DNA of 64,000 nt from Dolomedes plantarius (lineage: Eukaryota; Arthropoda; Arachnida; Araneae; Dolomedidae): positions 93,054,799 through 93,118,798 of the forward strand of contig OU015490.1 in NCBI GenBank assembly GCA_907164885.2, in the 5' to 3' direction. Both the position numbers and the translations under genes were made by a program. Positions 40,500-50,546 of this stretch are shown here, piece by piece. Each line of letters starts with the position of its first letter. Within the stretch, counting starts at the first letter, position 1. The notes beneath the pieces are model-generated. The model was given only the letters and a program-made list of their open reading frames with translations. It made no database searches and was not told the origin of the DNA.

Positions 40500-43265
40500 A
40501 TGGCCAGCTCAAATGTTTATGGTATAGAAAAACTTAGCTCACAAAACTATGAGCAATGGGCTAGCGATATTAAATTTGTACTTATTGAAAGAGGCCTGTG
40601 GGATATAGTCAATGGCACGGAAGTTGCTCCCAAGGTCGGTACTAAGGATGAAGTTGCAGGAACAGGAACGGGGGTTGTAACGGAAAAGGAACTTAAAGAA
40701 TTTAAAACGCGTTCACAAGTTGCCCTCTCGGTACTGTATTTAAGCATTGAGCAAAATTATAGAAAGATAATTGAACAGATCGAGGACCCAGTTCTTGCAT
40801 GGAAGTCACTGAAAGCTAACTTCATTCCAGATTCGAGGGCACAGCACATGTCAATTTTTACTGACTTATGTAACTGCAAAATAAATCCAGGGGAAAGCAT
40901 CAATCTTTACGCTTCAAGGTTAATGCGTATTTTTAATCAGCTCCTAGAACTTGATAAGACCTTTAGCGAGATCTATGCATCTTTTCAGCTATTGAGATAT
41001 TTACCCCCAAAGTTTGATGGCATAGTGCAAGCTATTTTACGGTGGCCTAAAGAGGAATTCACGTTTCAGAAAGTTTTAACGAATCTGATTGCTGAGGAGA
41101 CTCACTTAAATTTGCGTGAGTCTGACCACCGGGAAAGGTTAATTTCAGTTGCGCAGGTTACTGAGAGGAAAGAACCTTCTAAGGTTATTTGCCATTTCTG
41201 CCAACAACCGGGACATATAAGACCTAACTGTTATCGTCTCAAGAAAGAAAAGTACAGGTATCGATCTCCATCTCGTAACCTAAGAAAAATTAGTTACTCG
41301 CCTGAAAGACAAAATTTAAAAACTCGCTCTAGAGATAATAGTCCCGAAAGGGATAACAGCCCCAATAAAACTAAGCAATCTAAACCTCTAGGCCCAAAGA
41401 AACGGTTCGGAAAGAATAGGAATCGGAAGCAATCAAATTTAGCCGTCCACGTCGAAGCTAATTTCACAGAGGTCACTGAACTGTCTGATTGGACGTTTGA
41501 CTCAGCAGCTTCTCATCACTTTTGCCGTAACCGAGAGCTATTCTCTTCATTTGTACCTTTAGTTAATGAGAAAATGGCTGTGGCTATTGAGGGGATAACG
41601 TTTGAAATTGAGGGTAAAGGCGATGTTAATTTAAAAATCGGCCAAAGAAATTTCGTCCTTAGGAACGTGATGTTCTCGCCTAAGTTAAGGCGCAATTTAA
41701 TATCAGGACCGAAATTGGATGCCGATGGTATGACATTTACGGGTGAAAATGGTGTGGTTACTATTTCCTATCGTGGAAAAATTCTATTCAAAGCCCACCT
41801 TAAAAATGGAATCTATGGCATTCACGCCCGGGTACCCAAATCACAACAACGTCATTTGAAATTAGAAGCTTCTACCGCCATTAAAAAGAAGGGGGATTTG
41901 GAGCGATGGCATCAGAACCTCGCACACATAAGCCCTACTTTAATTGCTCAAACTAGCCGTGAAAAGGGTGTCCGCGGTCTTCCAGAAATTAAAAATGAAC
42001 GACTCAACTGTGAGACATGCAAGTTAAGTAAGTACAGGAGAGTCTCATTTAAATCAAATTTTGAAACTAGACGGAAAAATCCACTTGAACTTTTATATGC
42101 CGACGTCTGGGGCCCAAGCCCAGTTTTAGGTAAAAACGGTGAGAGATACTTTCTCTCAATAATTGACGACTTCTCTAAACGTACCTCCTTGTACCCTATC
42201 AGAGAAAAATCAGAGGTCGCGGAAATTCTATCTCGCCATATTATTCGTGCAGAGAAATTCCTCGAAAGATCTGTGAAAGCAGTCAGAACCGATAACGGTT
42301 CAGAATTTGTTAATTCTTATTTTCAGAATTTTTGTGCTGATTCAGGAATTTTTCATGAGAAAACCAATACTTTTACACCGGAGCAGAATGGGGTCGTCGA
42401 AAGATATAACCAGACTGTCCTAAATGGTACACGTGCATTACTGCACGAAAGTGGTTTAAGTCCTAGTTTCTGGCCTGAAGCAATGCTTCATTTCACCTAC
42501 GTCTGGAACCGTATATGTCATAAGAATCAAAAGAAGACTCCGTTCGAACTTTATGGAGGCTTCAGACCATCGGTACGTCACCTCAAACCTTTCGGCTGCC
42601 TGGCTTATGTAGGGGTACCAAGGCAAACTCGTAAAAAGTTAGATTCAAAAGCCCGAAAAGGATACTTAGTGGGATATGCCTTACAAACTAAAGGATTCCG
42701 AATTTGGATTCCTGAAAATAATAAAGTGGTAGAAACAATTAACGTTTCGTTCAGGGAAGATATAATGTTTAAAGATGACCAAAGTGCAAGCAGTGGAGCA
42801 GCACTGGGCCAAGGTGAGTACGTCGAATTCTATCCCAAATGGTGGAAAGATTCGGAAGTAGAAGACACTGAAGGCCGGCCAGGGCCAAGCCATTCCATAC
42901 CTGATGAAGGAAGACCAGGTCCGAGCCATTCCAGTGAACCAACCGAATCAACCTCCGACTCGGATGATAGTAGTGCCTCCGACTCGGATGATAGTAGTAC
43001 TCCTGACGAAGACACACCGGTCCAAAGCACTGATGTGATCTGGACAAGAATACCGTGTCCAAGAAAGGTCGGATCTCGTGTAGATATTTACTATTACCCC
43101 AAAGACAGTAACATCAGGCTACGGTCTCATCAAGAAATTGAAAGGTACTGTTTAAAACATAATATTAAGTATAACCCCACTTTATTTTCATTTCAAGGAT
43201 CTGATCTGACGAGTGGAGATGTTTACAATACTCCCTCAGCCAGCTACTGTAAGACCTCCTCCTGA
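40500..43265 (+). CDS. Copia Gag-protease-integrase, ending in TGA followed by CTAG
   Basis: 921 codons from the ATG at 40500, which follows a pyrimidine run and CCAG that could be a splice acceptor. Residues ~1-220 are the Copia Gag (UBN2-type) region; CHFCQQPGHIRPNC at 231-244 is the CCHC knuckle. Protease follows with DSAAS at ~334 (Ala in place of the usual Gly). Integrase has WHQNLAH and CETC (His471 to Cys504/507, zinc domain), then ADVWG (Asp535), TDNGS (Asp598) and VVERYN (Glu634), giving DD35E spacing. A Gly/Pro/Ser and Asp-rich linker with repeats (EGRPGPSHS twice, SDSDDSS twice) precedes the stop. The frame continues directly after the stop as RT. Either the stop is read through or this copy carries one nonsense change. 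Confidence 0.93.
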   Translation: MASSNVYGIEKLSSQNYEQWASDIKFVLIERGLWDIVNGTEVAPKVGTKDEVAGTGTGVVTEKELKEFKTRSQVALSVLYLSIEQNYRKIIEQIEDPVLAWKSLKANFIPDSRAQHMSIFTDLCNCKINPGESINLYASRLMRIFNQLLELDKTFSEIYASFQLLRYLPPKFDGIVQAILRWPKEEFTFQKVLTNLIAEETHLNLRESDHRERLISVAQVTERKEPSKVICHFCQQPGHIRPNCYRLKKEKYRYRSPSRNLRKISYSPERQNLKTRSRDNSPERDNSPNKTKQSKPLGPKKRFGKNRNRKQSNLAVHVEANFTEVTELSDWTFDSAASHHFCRNRELFSSFVPLVNEKMAVAIEGITFEIEGKGDVNLKIGQRNFVLRNVMFSPKLRRNLISGPKLDADGMTFTGENGVVTISYRGKILFKAHLKNGIYGIHARVPKSQQRHLKLEASTAIKKKGDLERWHQNLAHISPTLIAQTSREKGVRGLPEIKNERLNCETCKLSKYRRVSFKSNFETRRKNPLELLYADVWGPSPVLGKNGERYFLSIIDDFSKRTSLYPIREKSEVAEILSRHIIRAEKFLERSVKAVRTDNGSEFVNSYFQNFCADSGIFHEKTNTFTPEQNGVVERYNQTVLNGTRALLHESGLSPSFWPEAMLHFTYVWNRICHKNQKKTPFELYGGFRPSVRHLKPFGCLAYVGVPRQTRKKLDSKARKGYLVGYALQTKGFRIWIPENNKVVETINVSFREDIMFKDDQSASSGAALGQGEYVEFYPKWWKDSEVEDTEGRPGPSHSIPDEGRPGPSHSSEPTESTSDSDDSSASDSDDSSTPDEDTPVQSTDVIWTRIPCPRKVGSRVDIYYYPKDSNIRLRSHQEIERYCLKHNIKYNPTLFSFQGSDLTSGDVYNTPSASYCKTSS

Positions 43266-44840
43266 CTAGAGGATGTTATTATCCCACGAACTTTTAAACA
43301 GGCCTTGAAGTCTGATCAAAAGGCTGAATGGCAAAAAGCTATGGAAAGGGAAATTGCCGTCATGAAAACTCGCAAAGTTTGGCATCTAACTTTGTTACCT
43401 AGTAATTTACAGGCTGTAGGTTGCCGCTGGGTTTATACCATCAAGAGGGACGAATTTGGTCGCATAGCCCGGTTTAAGGCTAGACTCGTCGCCCAAGGTT
43501 TTAAGCAAGTACGGGGAGAGAGCTACGACGAGACATTTAGTCCAGTTATAAATTTCAGCTTAGTCCGTTTCTTTTTCTCCCTACTTGTAGTTTCCCAAAA
43601 ATGGTCGCATGTACAATGCGACATTACAAGTGCTTACCTCTATGCGCCCTTAGAGGAAGATATTTTTATGACCCAGCCACCAGGTTTTGTTGAACCAGGA
43701 AAGGAAAACTTGGTATGTAAACTACAAAAGGCTATTTATGGTTTACACCAAAGCGGAAGAGCTTGGTATTTTGAAATTGATAAGGTGTTACTTTCCATAG
43801 GCTTTACTAAACTTACGAGTTGCAACTGTGTCTATATTTATAAATCGAAGCTGGTATTACTTTTATATGTAGACGACTTAGTAATTTTTGGACAGAACCC
43901 TAAAATTGTAGATGAGGCATTTAATAAACTACAGTCTTATTTTGATTTAAAGATCCTAGGTAAGACAAGAAAATTATTGGGTGTAGAGTTTGTTGAAGAA
44001 GAAAACTTTATGACGATGCATCAAGAATCATATATTGATGAAATTTGTAACCGTTTTAAGTCTTTTAATTTTCCAGTTTCATCACTCCCAATAAGTAAAG
44101 GCTGTATATATACAAAAATGAACTGCCCTCAAACTTATACAGAAATTGAAGAAATGGCTCATATTCCCTATCGCAGTGTTCTAGGATGTTTATCCTTTTT
44201 ATCTAGTAGGACGAGACCCGACATAGCTTATGCCGTGAATATATTTAGTCAGTTCCAGTCAAACCCGGGTATGACTCATTGGAATGGACTATTACGTTTG
44301 CTAGGGTATGTAAGCAGTACCCGTAAACTACGGCTTAACTTAACTCAGGGTAAGCCCCAGGTTATTTGTTTTTCGGATGCAGACTTCGCTGCAAACCGTG
44401 ATGACCGCACCTCCTTAGGTGGTCAAGTGGTCTTGCTAGACAAAAGCCCCGTCAGTTGGCGTACGTTTAAAGAAAAGTGTGTCAGTTTATCAACGATGGA
44501 GGCTGAGTTTGTCGCGATGACCGAAGCCGCCAAAGAGGTTGTCTGGTTAGATCGGATTTTGGAGGAATGCAATAATTCCGGTATTTTAACTGTGGGTAAA
44601 CTTGAGTCCCGTCTTTTTGTAGATAATAGAGCTGCAATAGATTTTATTAAATCTCCAGTCGAGAACCAAAGATCAAAACATATCGACGTTAAACTTTTCT
44701 TCATAAGGGACTTGATCCAAAGAAATGTTTTTGGGGTTACTTATGTTAAAAGTAAAGATAACTTAGCTGACATCTTTACTAAACCCCTGACCAAACAAGA
44801 GCGTCAACGCATGATAAAAGAATTTTTCTCCTTATTTTAA
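43266..44840 (+). CDS. Copia reverse transcriptase and RNase H
   Basis: This is the same frame as the upstream ORF, separated only by the TGA at 43263-43265; the first internal ATG-type start is not needed if readthrough occurs. RT blocks are AEWQKAMEREIAVM, VYTIKRDEFGRIARFKARLV, DITSAYLYAPLEEDIFM, YGLHQSGRAWY and LLLYVDDLVIFG with the YVDD catalytic pair (43866-43877). RNase H follows with SDADFAANRDDRTSLGG, STMEAEFVAM, VDNRAAI and RSKHIDVKLFFIRDL, retaining the acidic residues expected. The frame ends at TAA 44838-44840 with no other defect. If joined, the polyprotein would be about 1446 residues, normal for Copia. Confidence 0.93.
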   Translation, partial: LEDVIIPRTFKQALKSDQKAEWQKAMEREIAVMKTRKVWHLTLLPSNLQAVGCRWVYTIKRDEFGRIARFKARLVAQGFKQVRGESYDETFSPVINFSLVRFFFSLLVVSQKWSHVQCDITSAYLYAPLEEDIFMTQPPGFVEPGKENLVCKLQKAIYGLHQSGRAWYFEIDKVLLSIGFTKLTSCNCVYIYKSKLVLLLYVDDLVIFGQNPKIVDEAFNKLQSYFDLKILGKTRKLLGVEFVEEENFMTMHQESYIDEICNRFKSFNFPVSSLPISKGCIYTKMNCPQTYTEIEEMAHIPYRSVLGCLSFLSSRTRPDIAYAVNIFSQFQSNPGMTHWNGLLRLLGYVSSTRKLRLNLTQGKPQVICFSDADFAANRDDRTSLGGQVVLLDKSPVSWRTFKEKCVSLSTMEAEFVAMTEAAKEVVWLDRILEECNNSGILTVGKLESRLFVDNRAAIDFIKSPVENQRSKHIDVKLFFIRDLIQRNVFGVTYVKSKDNLADIFTKPLTKQERQRMIKEFFSLF

Positions 44841-45624
44841 AACATTGTTTTTTTTTTATACTGAGACTGGTATCTCTTTGCATTGTTTTATTTTTGTTAA
44901 TAGATGTATACAATGCAATTATATATGGTTCAAACATAAAGATTTTTCTTATGGGGGAGTTTTTGGTAGAAATCATTTAGCTCATTTATTTGTAACATCT
45001 CTTTTACTCATCTTTAATATGTATGTATATATAATGATTACAGTATCAGTGATTATGTCTATACACTCTGAAATAGTTACCAATATGTTCCTAATTTTTG
45101 TTCTGCAAAATATAACCATTTTCCGTATAATTGACATTGTTTTTAATGTGTATGTGTGAATGAAGTCATTGGCCAATGCAGTGTGAATGATGTATCTTGT
45201 TATGTATATATTTGTATATATTGTGTGATTTTAATCCTATATGTTTACATGTCAATTCTTATAATCCACCTACTTCTTCACTGTAATATTTATTTTAAAG
45301 GAATTATTTACTTTTATGTAAAATGTTTGTGTAAAAGAGTGTAAAAACTTGTGCTATTTGAATGAACCACTGAAACTCCTGTCCTCAACGACATTTGTAA
45401 TGCGAATTTGTAATTGTATTCTCTTATAATGTTTTTTTTGAAAATGTAATGTATAGAGGAAATATACTTAGCTTGCTGTACGCAATTTTGTTGTACAAGA
45501 TTTTTTTTTTTTTTTTTGGTTTAGTTAGAGAATGGGTGTTAGCATAACATGGTCGGAAGTTCTTTGGCTAGGTTTTTTTTTGGAAGCAGTTTTTTTTTAG
45601 CAAGTGATCTGAGGGGGGGCAAAA
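44841..45624 (+). other. Copia 3' untranslated region and polypurine tract
   Basis: 784 bases between RNase H and the 3' LTR, long for Copia. It is T-rich; a 104-codon hydrophobic ORF (44845-45159) has no known domain and I do not call it a gene. GAGGGGGGGCAAAA just before 45625 is the polypurine tract that primes plus-strand DNA. Confidence 0.7.
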
Positions 45625-46462
45625 TGTTAGCAAAACGTGTGTTTGCTACCCCTTTTCTTTCTTTGATCACATCACTTGCGATAATTTATATTACGTAATC
45701 TCTTTCTTTAATTATTCAAAGCTCGCGTCGTTGAGCGCGAGCCTGTTATCTGCCGTCACGTAACGTCAGCGTCGTGACGTATTCGACTGGCTATAAATAG
45801 CTCGCGTGTGTAGTCGGCCTGGAGGAGATTGGTGCTGTTTCTTTCGACACTTGTTGCTCGGTTTGAGCTCGATACGAGCGTATTACTAGTCTGCCACTGT
45901 TTTTTATTTTTGGCTTTTATTGCCATGCAAATACAGTTTTTTTTATACATTAACAGGAGCCTGCCGCCGCCATTATTTAGCATCCCTTTTGAAGCGACAT
46001 CTTCGCTATTCCGCTTTTAAGAGCGGATATTTTTCATTTACCGGCTTATTCATCATCGCTTGCATGTTTTCTACACCTATCTTGTTTTCAGACTGACCAG
46101 TTTATTTCTTCTGTAAAAATTATAAAGATCTGTACAGACAGCAATAGTACTGGTAACGTACTTCATTTATTATTTGTGTGTTATAACTTGCATTTGTTTT
46201 TTTTGTTACTTACGTTGTGTATTACGAATAAAGTAATTATTGTTAAATCTTAAACCCTTTCAGTTATCTTTATTTTGTTGCAATATATTTTTAACTTAAT
46301 ACATTTCTAGCTTCAGTATAGTTGTTTTTTTTATTGTAAAGTTAAAGAGACATAGTTACCTCAATTTACCTTTTTTTCACGCTTCCTATGCTTTACAGGA
46401 TATACTGCTTTTAATTTAATTGCCGGGCTTTAACAAACGGCAAACTTGCCCGTTGCCCAACA
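45625..46462 (+). repeat. 3' LTR of the Copia element
   Basis: 838 bp; same sequence as the 5' LTR apart from two T-runs longer by one base each. Followed by the target duplication GTTTT. Confidence 0.93.
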
Positions 46463-46485
46463 GTTTTCCAAAAAAACGATGAATT

Positions 46486-47512
46486 ATGCCTCGTCGAGAA
46501 CTGCGATCATCTTTTGATCAAGTATCCGAGTTCGACAGAGGAAGGATAGTGGAATACCGAGATTGTGGATAATCTTTCAGGGAAATCGGTAGTCGTGTTG
46601 GACGAAACCAAACAACTGTAATGCGGATATGTGATCGTTGGATGCAGGAGGGTACGACGAACCGGCGTGTTCGATCGCATCCACCTCAGCGCACCACTTC
46701 ACGTGATGACAGGCAAATTGTGCGCATGGCAATGACGGATCGCTCAGTCACATCACGAACCATAGCACAGCACATGCAGTCTGTAACGCATCATCCAGTG
46801 TCTGCGCGTACAATTCGACGCCGTTTACAGCAGAGTGGTCTGTCCGCAAGACGTCCAATGCTTTGTCTACCCTTGACGCAGAACCACAGACGTCTCCGCC
46901 GCCAATGGTGCGATGACAGAAGGATGTGGACGGCAGGATGGAATGAAATTGTCTTTACTGACGAGTCACGCTTCTATCTGCAACACCACGATGGTCGCAT
47001 TCGAGTCTGGAGACACCGTGAAGAGAGGATGCTGAACAGCTGCGTTATGCACCGCCACACTGGTCCTGCACCGGGTATTATGGTATGGGGCGGTATTGGA
47101 TATCACTCTCACACACCTCTAGTACGCATTGCCGGTACTTTAAACAGCCAGCTCTACATCTCCGAGGTGTTGGAGCCTGTTGTCGTTCCTTACCTTCTGG
47201 GCTTGCCCACAGCCATATTTCAACAGGATAATTCGCGACCACACGAGGCACGCATTGTCCAACGGTTCTTCGTCAATGGCAATTGAATTGCTTCCCTGGT
47301 CGCCTCGCTCTCCTGATCTTTCGCCGATAGTAACCATGTGGTCCATGGTTGCTCTACGATTGACCCAGATTCCATCCCCAGCTGCCACAGCAGATCAACT
47401 TTGGCAACGTGTGGAAGCTGCTTGGTCTGCTGTACCCCAAGAACTCATCCAAAGTCTCTTTGAATCAATGCCGAGGCGTGTGGCAGCGGTGATCTCCAAC
47501 AATGGCGGCTAA
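46486..47512 (+). pseudogene. Tc1 transposase b with stop, frameshift and lost catalytic Glu
   Basis: The ATG at 46486 starts a helix-turn-helix part (VSEFDRGRIVEYRDCG), followed by an in-frame TAA at 46570. The frame then runs through VGRNQTTVMRICDRWMQEG, RTIRRRLQQSGLSARRP and the catalytic core: FTDESRFYLQHHDGRIRVW (first Asp), GPAPGIMVWGGIGY, FQQDNSRPHEAR (second Asp). A frameshift near 47275 follows. The third catalytic position reads SPIVTMWSM where the family has SPIEN-WSM, so the Glu is a Val. It ends AAVISNNGG. The family is one I know as abundant in spiders. Confidence 0.87.
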
Positions 47513-47662
47513 TCTGACTACTGATTTTGGCAGGAACCACACTTCACAGAAATCTATAAATTTAATCATTTGATACTTGGTCAACATGTTATCTACAAAA
47601 TAAATTTTGTTGTGATATCTCTTGTCTTTCTTGGTGTTGCAATTTGGGTGGCCAGCAGTGTA

Positions 47663-48327
47663 TATTAGTTCTTCGTTCACCAGAAGTCATGCTGCCAACC
47701 TGTTTTTTGCCTTTTTGGGGCTATAACCTTAGCCGGTGTATTCACTGCCGTCATGTCCGTTTCTTCCACATTATAGATGGATTCAGGCAAAAATTTATAG
47801 TTTGCTAATACCTCCTGATACTTTTCAAAAAAGTATTAACATTTGTTTTATTGAAACTTGTAGCTGTTGATAAACTTGTGGCTTAGGACTTTATTTGTGA
47901 AAGAACATTATTTCTTTTGATGAAATCATAGTACCACTGATCACCAGCTTCATCATTTGCCTCCCAGGTCTTTGGATATTTTTTTATTTTGCTTTTTCAT
48001 ACTCAAAAGCAAGCTTTTAAATCTGTTGTTTTGACAACCTGTAATGCATATAGACAAAGGCAAGGTTCTGAACAAGGACACTCTCTTCATCGTTAGAAAA
48101 TACCATCCAAACCGCACATCGGTTAGAATATGCACGATTTAATTCTGTATTTTCAGCATTAGTGTTCCTACAAAAGTCAATGTGTATTTGCAATGTTGTT
48201 CTGCATACTCCAAACTATCCTGCTGCAGTCCGAAATGGAACTTCATCAATCAAAACTGCTTCTGCAGCTGCAGTTACACTATATGCATTAGGCTTTGACC
48301 GCTTTATTCCGTCAGGATTTCTAGGCA
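47663..48327 (-). pseudogene. Pogo-like transposase, N-terminal and first catalytic piece
   Basis: The minus strand from the ATG at 48327 reads MPRNPDGIKRSKPNAYSV, then AAEAVLIDEVPFRTAAG, a stop, and FGVCRTTLQIHID, the pogo-type helix-turn-helix start. Further on, LSKQQI-stop-KLAFEYEKAK, WYYDFIKRNN-type and LPESIYNVEETDMTAV blocks appear in shifting frames; NVEET is the DET region of the first catalytic Asp, here with the Asp replaced by Glu. VNTPAKVIAP then leads, after a one-base shift, to GSMTSGERRTN at the Tc1 b boundary. At least three stops and several frameshifts. Confidence 0.75.
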
Positions 48328-48575
48328 TCTAAAGAAATAATAACGAATCTGTAATTACCCTACTGGTAAATTAGGAATTTGTGGTATGAAAATAGGATAA
48401 AGGTTTGAAATTTAACTAAATATCGTATAAACCTTATTTAGAATTATAATCTTGCTTTTATAAATGTTTTTTCAACAGATTCTCATGTTTATATAAAAAA
48501 TTAATAATCCTTAATAATAATAATACTAGCAAACATATTTTGTAAGCCAAGCAGATTGAGAGTTCCAGAGAAAAA
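48328..48575. other. Non-coding part of the pogo-like element
   Basis: AT-rich leader between the transposase start and Tc1 c; AATAATAATA microsatellite near 48512. Continues at 49994-50544. Confidence 0.5.
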
Positions 48576-48577
48576 TA

Positions 48578-49991
48578 CACTCATGGACAAAAAAATTAGC
48601 CCACCAAGAAATAATTGCGGGATCGTAACGAAACTTGCAATAAAGGTACATGTCGGGGAGATATGCAAATGATTACAAATGCAGCGTGATGGCGCATTAC
48701 GTATAGCCGGTAGAGGGCGTTGAACATCGTACTCTGTGGAGTATAAAACAGGTAACCAAAGTTTGTTTGAGTGTGCTGAATCATTTACAAAAGAAGAGCT
48801 GAGATAGACATGCCATTACGCCGTGTTCGAAGACAATATAAGCAGTTGTCGCAGTTTGAGAGGGGGAGAATCGTCGGGATGATGGAAGCTGGGTGGTCAG
48901 CTAGGCGAGTAGCTCGTCAATTAGGCCGCTCTGATTGTGTTGTGAGGAGGTGTTGGGACCAGTGGACCTGAGATATGTCATGTACACGAAGACCAGGCTC
49001 AGGACGCCCTCGACAGACCAGTCGTCAAGAAGACCGCCACATCGTAAGAAATGCACGCGTACAGACAACTGCTTCATCGGCCACCATCCAGACACAGGTA
49101 GCAATTTCACTAGGGGCCTCTGTGTCTTCTCGAACCATACGAAGGAGCCTGACTGAAGGACAGTTGATATTGCGGCGCCCATTACGTGTGGTGCCCTTGA
49201 CGCCCACCCATCGACGTCTCCGTTTGGAGTTTTGCCGCGCACGAGGAAACTGGACTGCAGCGGAATGGAACCAGATCGTCTTTAGCGACGAATCCAGATT
49301 CAATCTCGGCAATGATGACAATCGTGTTCGTGTGTGGAGAGACCGTGGTGAACGCTTCAATCCTGCCTTTGCTGTACAGCGACACATCGCTCCCGCAGCT
49401 GGTGTGATGGTATGGGGTGCCATTGCCTACAATACATGGTCACCCCTGGTATTGTTCCGTGGCACCATGACAGCCCAACGGTATGTTCATGAAATCCTGC
49501 AACCACATGTGTTGCCACTCATGCAACGGCTCCCAGGAGCCAATTTTCAACAAGACAATGCTAGGCCTCATACGGGAAGGGTGTCACAAGACTGTCTCCG
49601 CACTGTTACTACCCTTCCTTGGCCTGCCCGATCCCCAGATTTGTCTCCAATCGAGCATATCTCGGATCATTTGAGACGAAGAGTTGGGCATCCCACGAGT
49701 TTGAACGAACTAGAGGCAAGGTTACAGCAAATATGGAACGAAATGTCTCAAGACATCATACAGAACTTGTATGATTCAATGCCCGATCGTATCGCATCGT
49801 GGATTCGTGCTAGAGTGGGTCCAACGGAGTATTAACTCCTCCGTTCTTTTGCCCTTTTTCTTTGAAATATATTATCCTTTTTGTTTGATTTTCTTATCAT
49901 TTACTTATATCAAAGTAGTCATTACGTATGTAAAATTTCGTTTCATTTTGAAGACTCCTTCTTGGTGCGCTAATTTATTTGTCCATGAGTG
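48578..49991 (+). mobile_element. Tc1 element c (second copy of the 12.5-kb Tc1 family)
   Basis: CACTCATGGACAAAAAAATT starts the left end and the inverse (TTTGTCCATGAGTG) closes the right; TA at 48576-48577 and 49992-49993. 1414 bp, highly similar to 12490-13905. It inserted in the non-coding leader of the pogo-like element. Confidence 0.92.
48810..49835 (+). pseudogene. Tc1 transposase c: intact but for one TGA at codon 54
   Basis: From the ATG at 48810 the frame has a helix-turn-helix (SQFERGRIVGMMEAGWSA), RRCWDQW, then TGA at 48969-48971 (codon 54), and after it 288 codons without a stop: the GRPRQTS hinge, the second helix-turn-helix, VFSDESRFNLGNDDN (first Asp), MVWGAIAY, FQQDNARPHTGR (second Asp) and SPIEHISDHL (third, Glu), ending RVGPTEY. 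The catalytic triad is complete. The same TGA at the same codon is found in copy 1, so it was inherited from a common source rather than gained here. Confidence 0.88.
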
Positions 49992-50546
49992 TATATAGTA
50001 CCCCTTCTATTTAAATATCCAATATAAAAAAACTTAACTAAACCAAAATTGTTCAGATTTCTCCTCCATTTATTATGAAAACTTTTTCAATAAAATAACA
50101 ACATACAGGATATGATTACAGTTGTACCTAGGGCCATGGACCTAGGTACAAGGCAACTATGTGGCCCTAGGTACAAGACTAGGTAATTTCATACAAAATA
50201 TCTTCTACTGAAAAACCCACATGGAGAGGGGATTTATTTAATACCTCATTTAGTGCTTAATGTTACGAACAAAATTACGTACTAGAATTCAAAGAAAAGT
50301 ATTTGACTTACCTTTGTAAAACAATAAAAGAGATCAGCTGCAAAATTTTACTTCAGACCATGCAAGAACGTTTTTCACTAATAACTTGCCACAGCTTTCT
50401 ACTCCAAGATTTCTAATTGGCTGCTAAAATAGCATTTACTGTTGCCACTCACCCAACTGAGTAACAAAACCTAGAACTAAATATTATTCAAATAAAGTGG
50501 GGTGGCCCTAGGTACGTCATGGCCCTAGGTACACAGTTCTCCCCTA

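Larger units (their letters stand above)
39188..46467 (+). mobile_element. Copia (Ty1-type) LTR retrotransposon, near complete
   Basis: LTRs at 39193-40028 (836 bp) and 45625-46462 (838 bp) begin TGTTAGC and end GCCCAACA. The pentamer GTTTT repeats on both outer sides (39188-39192; 46463-46467), the usual 5-bp Copia duplication. The only LTR differences I found are two T-runs, each one base longer in the right LTR, so insertion was very recent. Internal parts in order: primer site, 471-base leader, one frame coding for Gag, protease, integrase, RT and RNase H with a single TGA, a 784-base 3' region, and a polypurine tract. Confidence 0.95.
38980..47660 (+). mobile_element. Tc1 element b, split by the Copia element
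   Basis: CACTGCTGGCCACTGTAAAT (left) and the inverse of the right end CACTGCTGGCCACCCAAATT mark terminal repeats; TA at 38978-38979 and 47661-47662. The Copia insertion at 39188-46467 lies in its 5' leader, before the transposase ATG. Without it the element is about 1.4 kb, normal for Tc1. Confidence 0.88.
37182..50544 (-). mobile_element. Pogo/Tigger-like element hosting three Tc1 elements
   Basis: GGGGAGACCTGTGTACCTAG (37182) and the inverse of the right end GGGGAGAACTGTGTACCTAG (50544) are terminal inverted repeats with TA on each side (37180-37181; 50545-50546). CCTAGGTACA-type motifs recur in subterminal DNA (37370-37400; 50130-50185; 50505-50530). The transposase gene is on the minus strand in three pieces. 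Subtracting the inserts at 37633-38851, 38980-47660 and 48578-49991 leaves about 2.0 kb. Confidence 0.8.

Noticed and set aside
44845..45159. 104-codon hydrophobic ORF after Copia RNase H, considered as an env-like gene
   Set aside because: No signal peptide pattern, cleavage site or cysteine framework; composition reflects T-rich 3' UTR.
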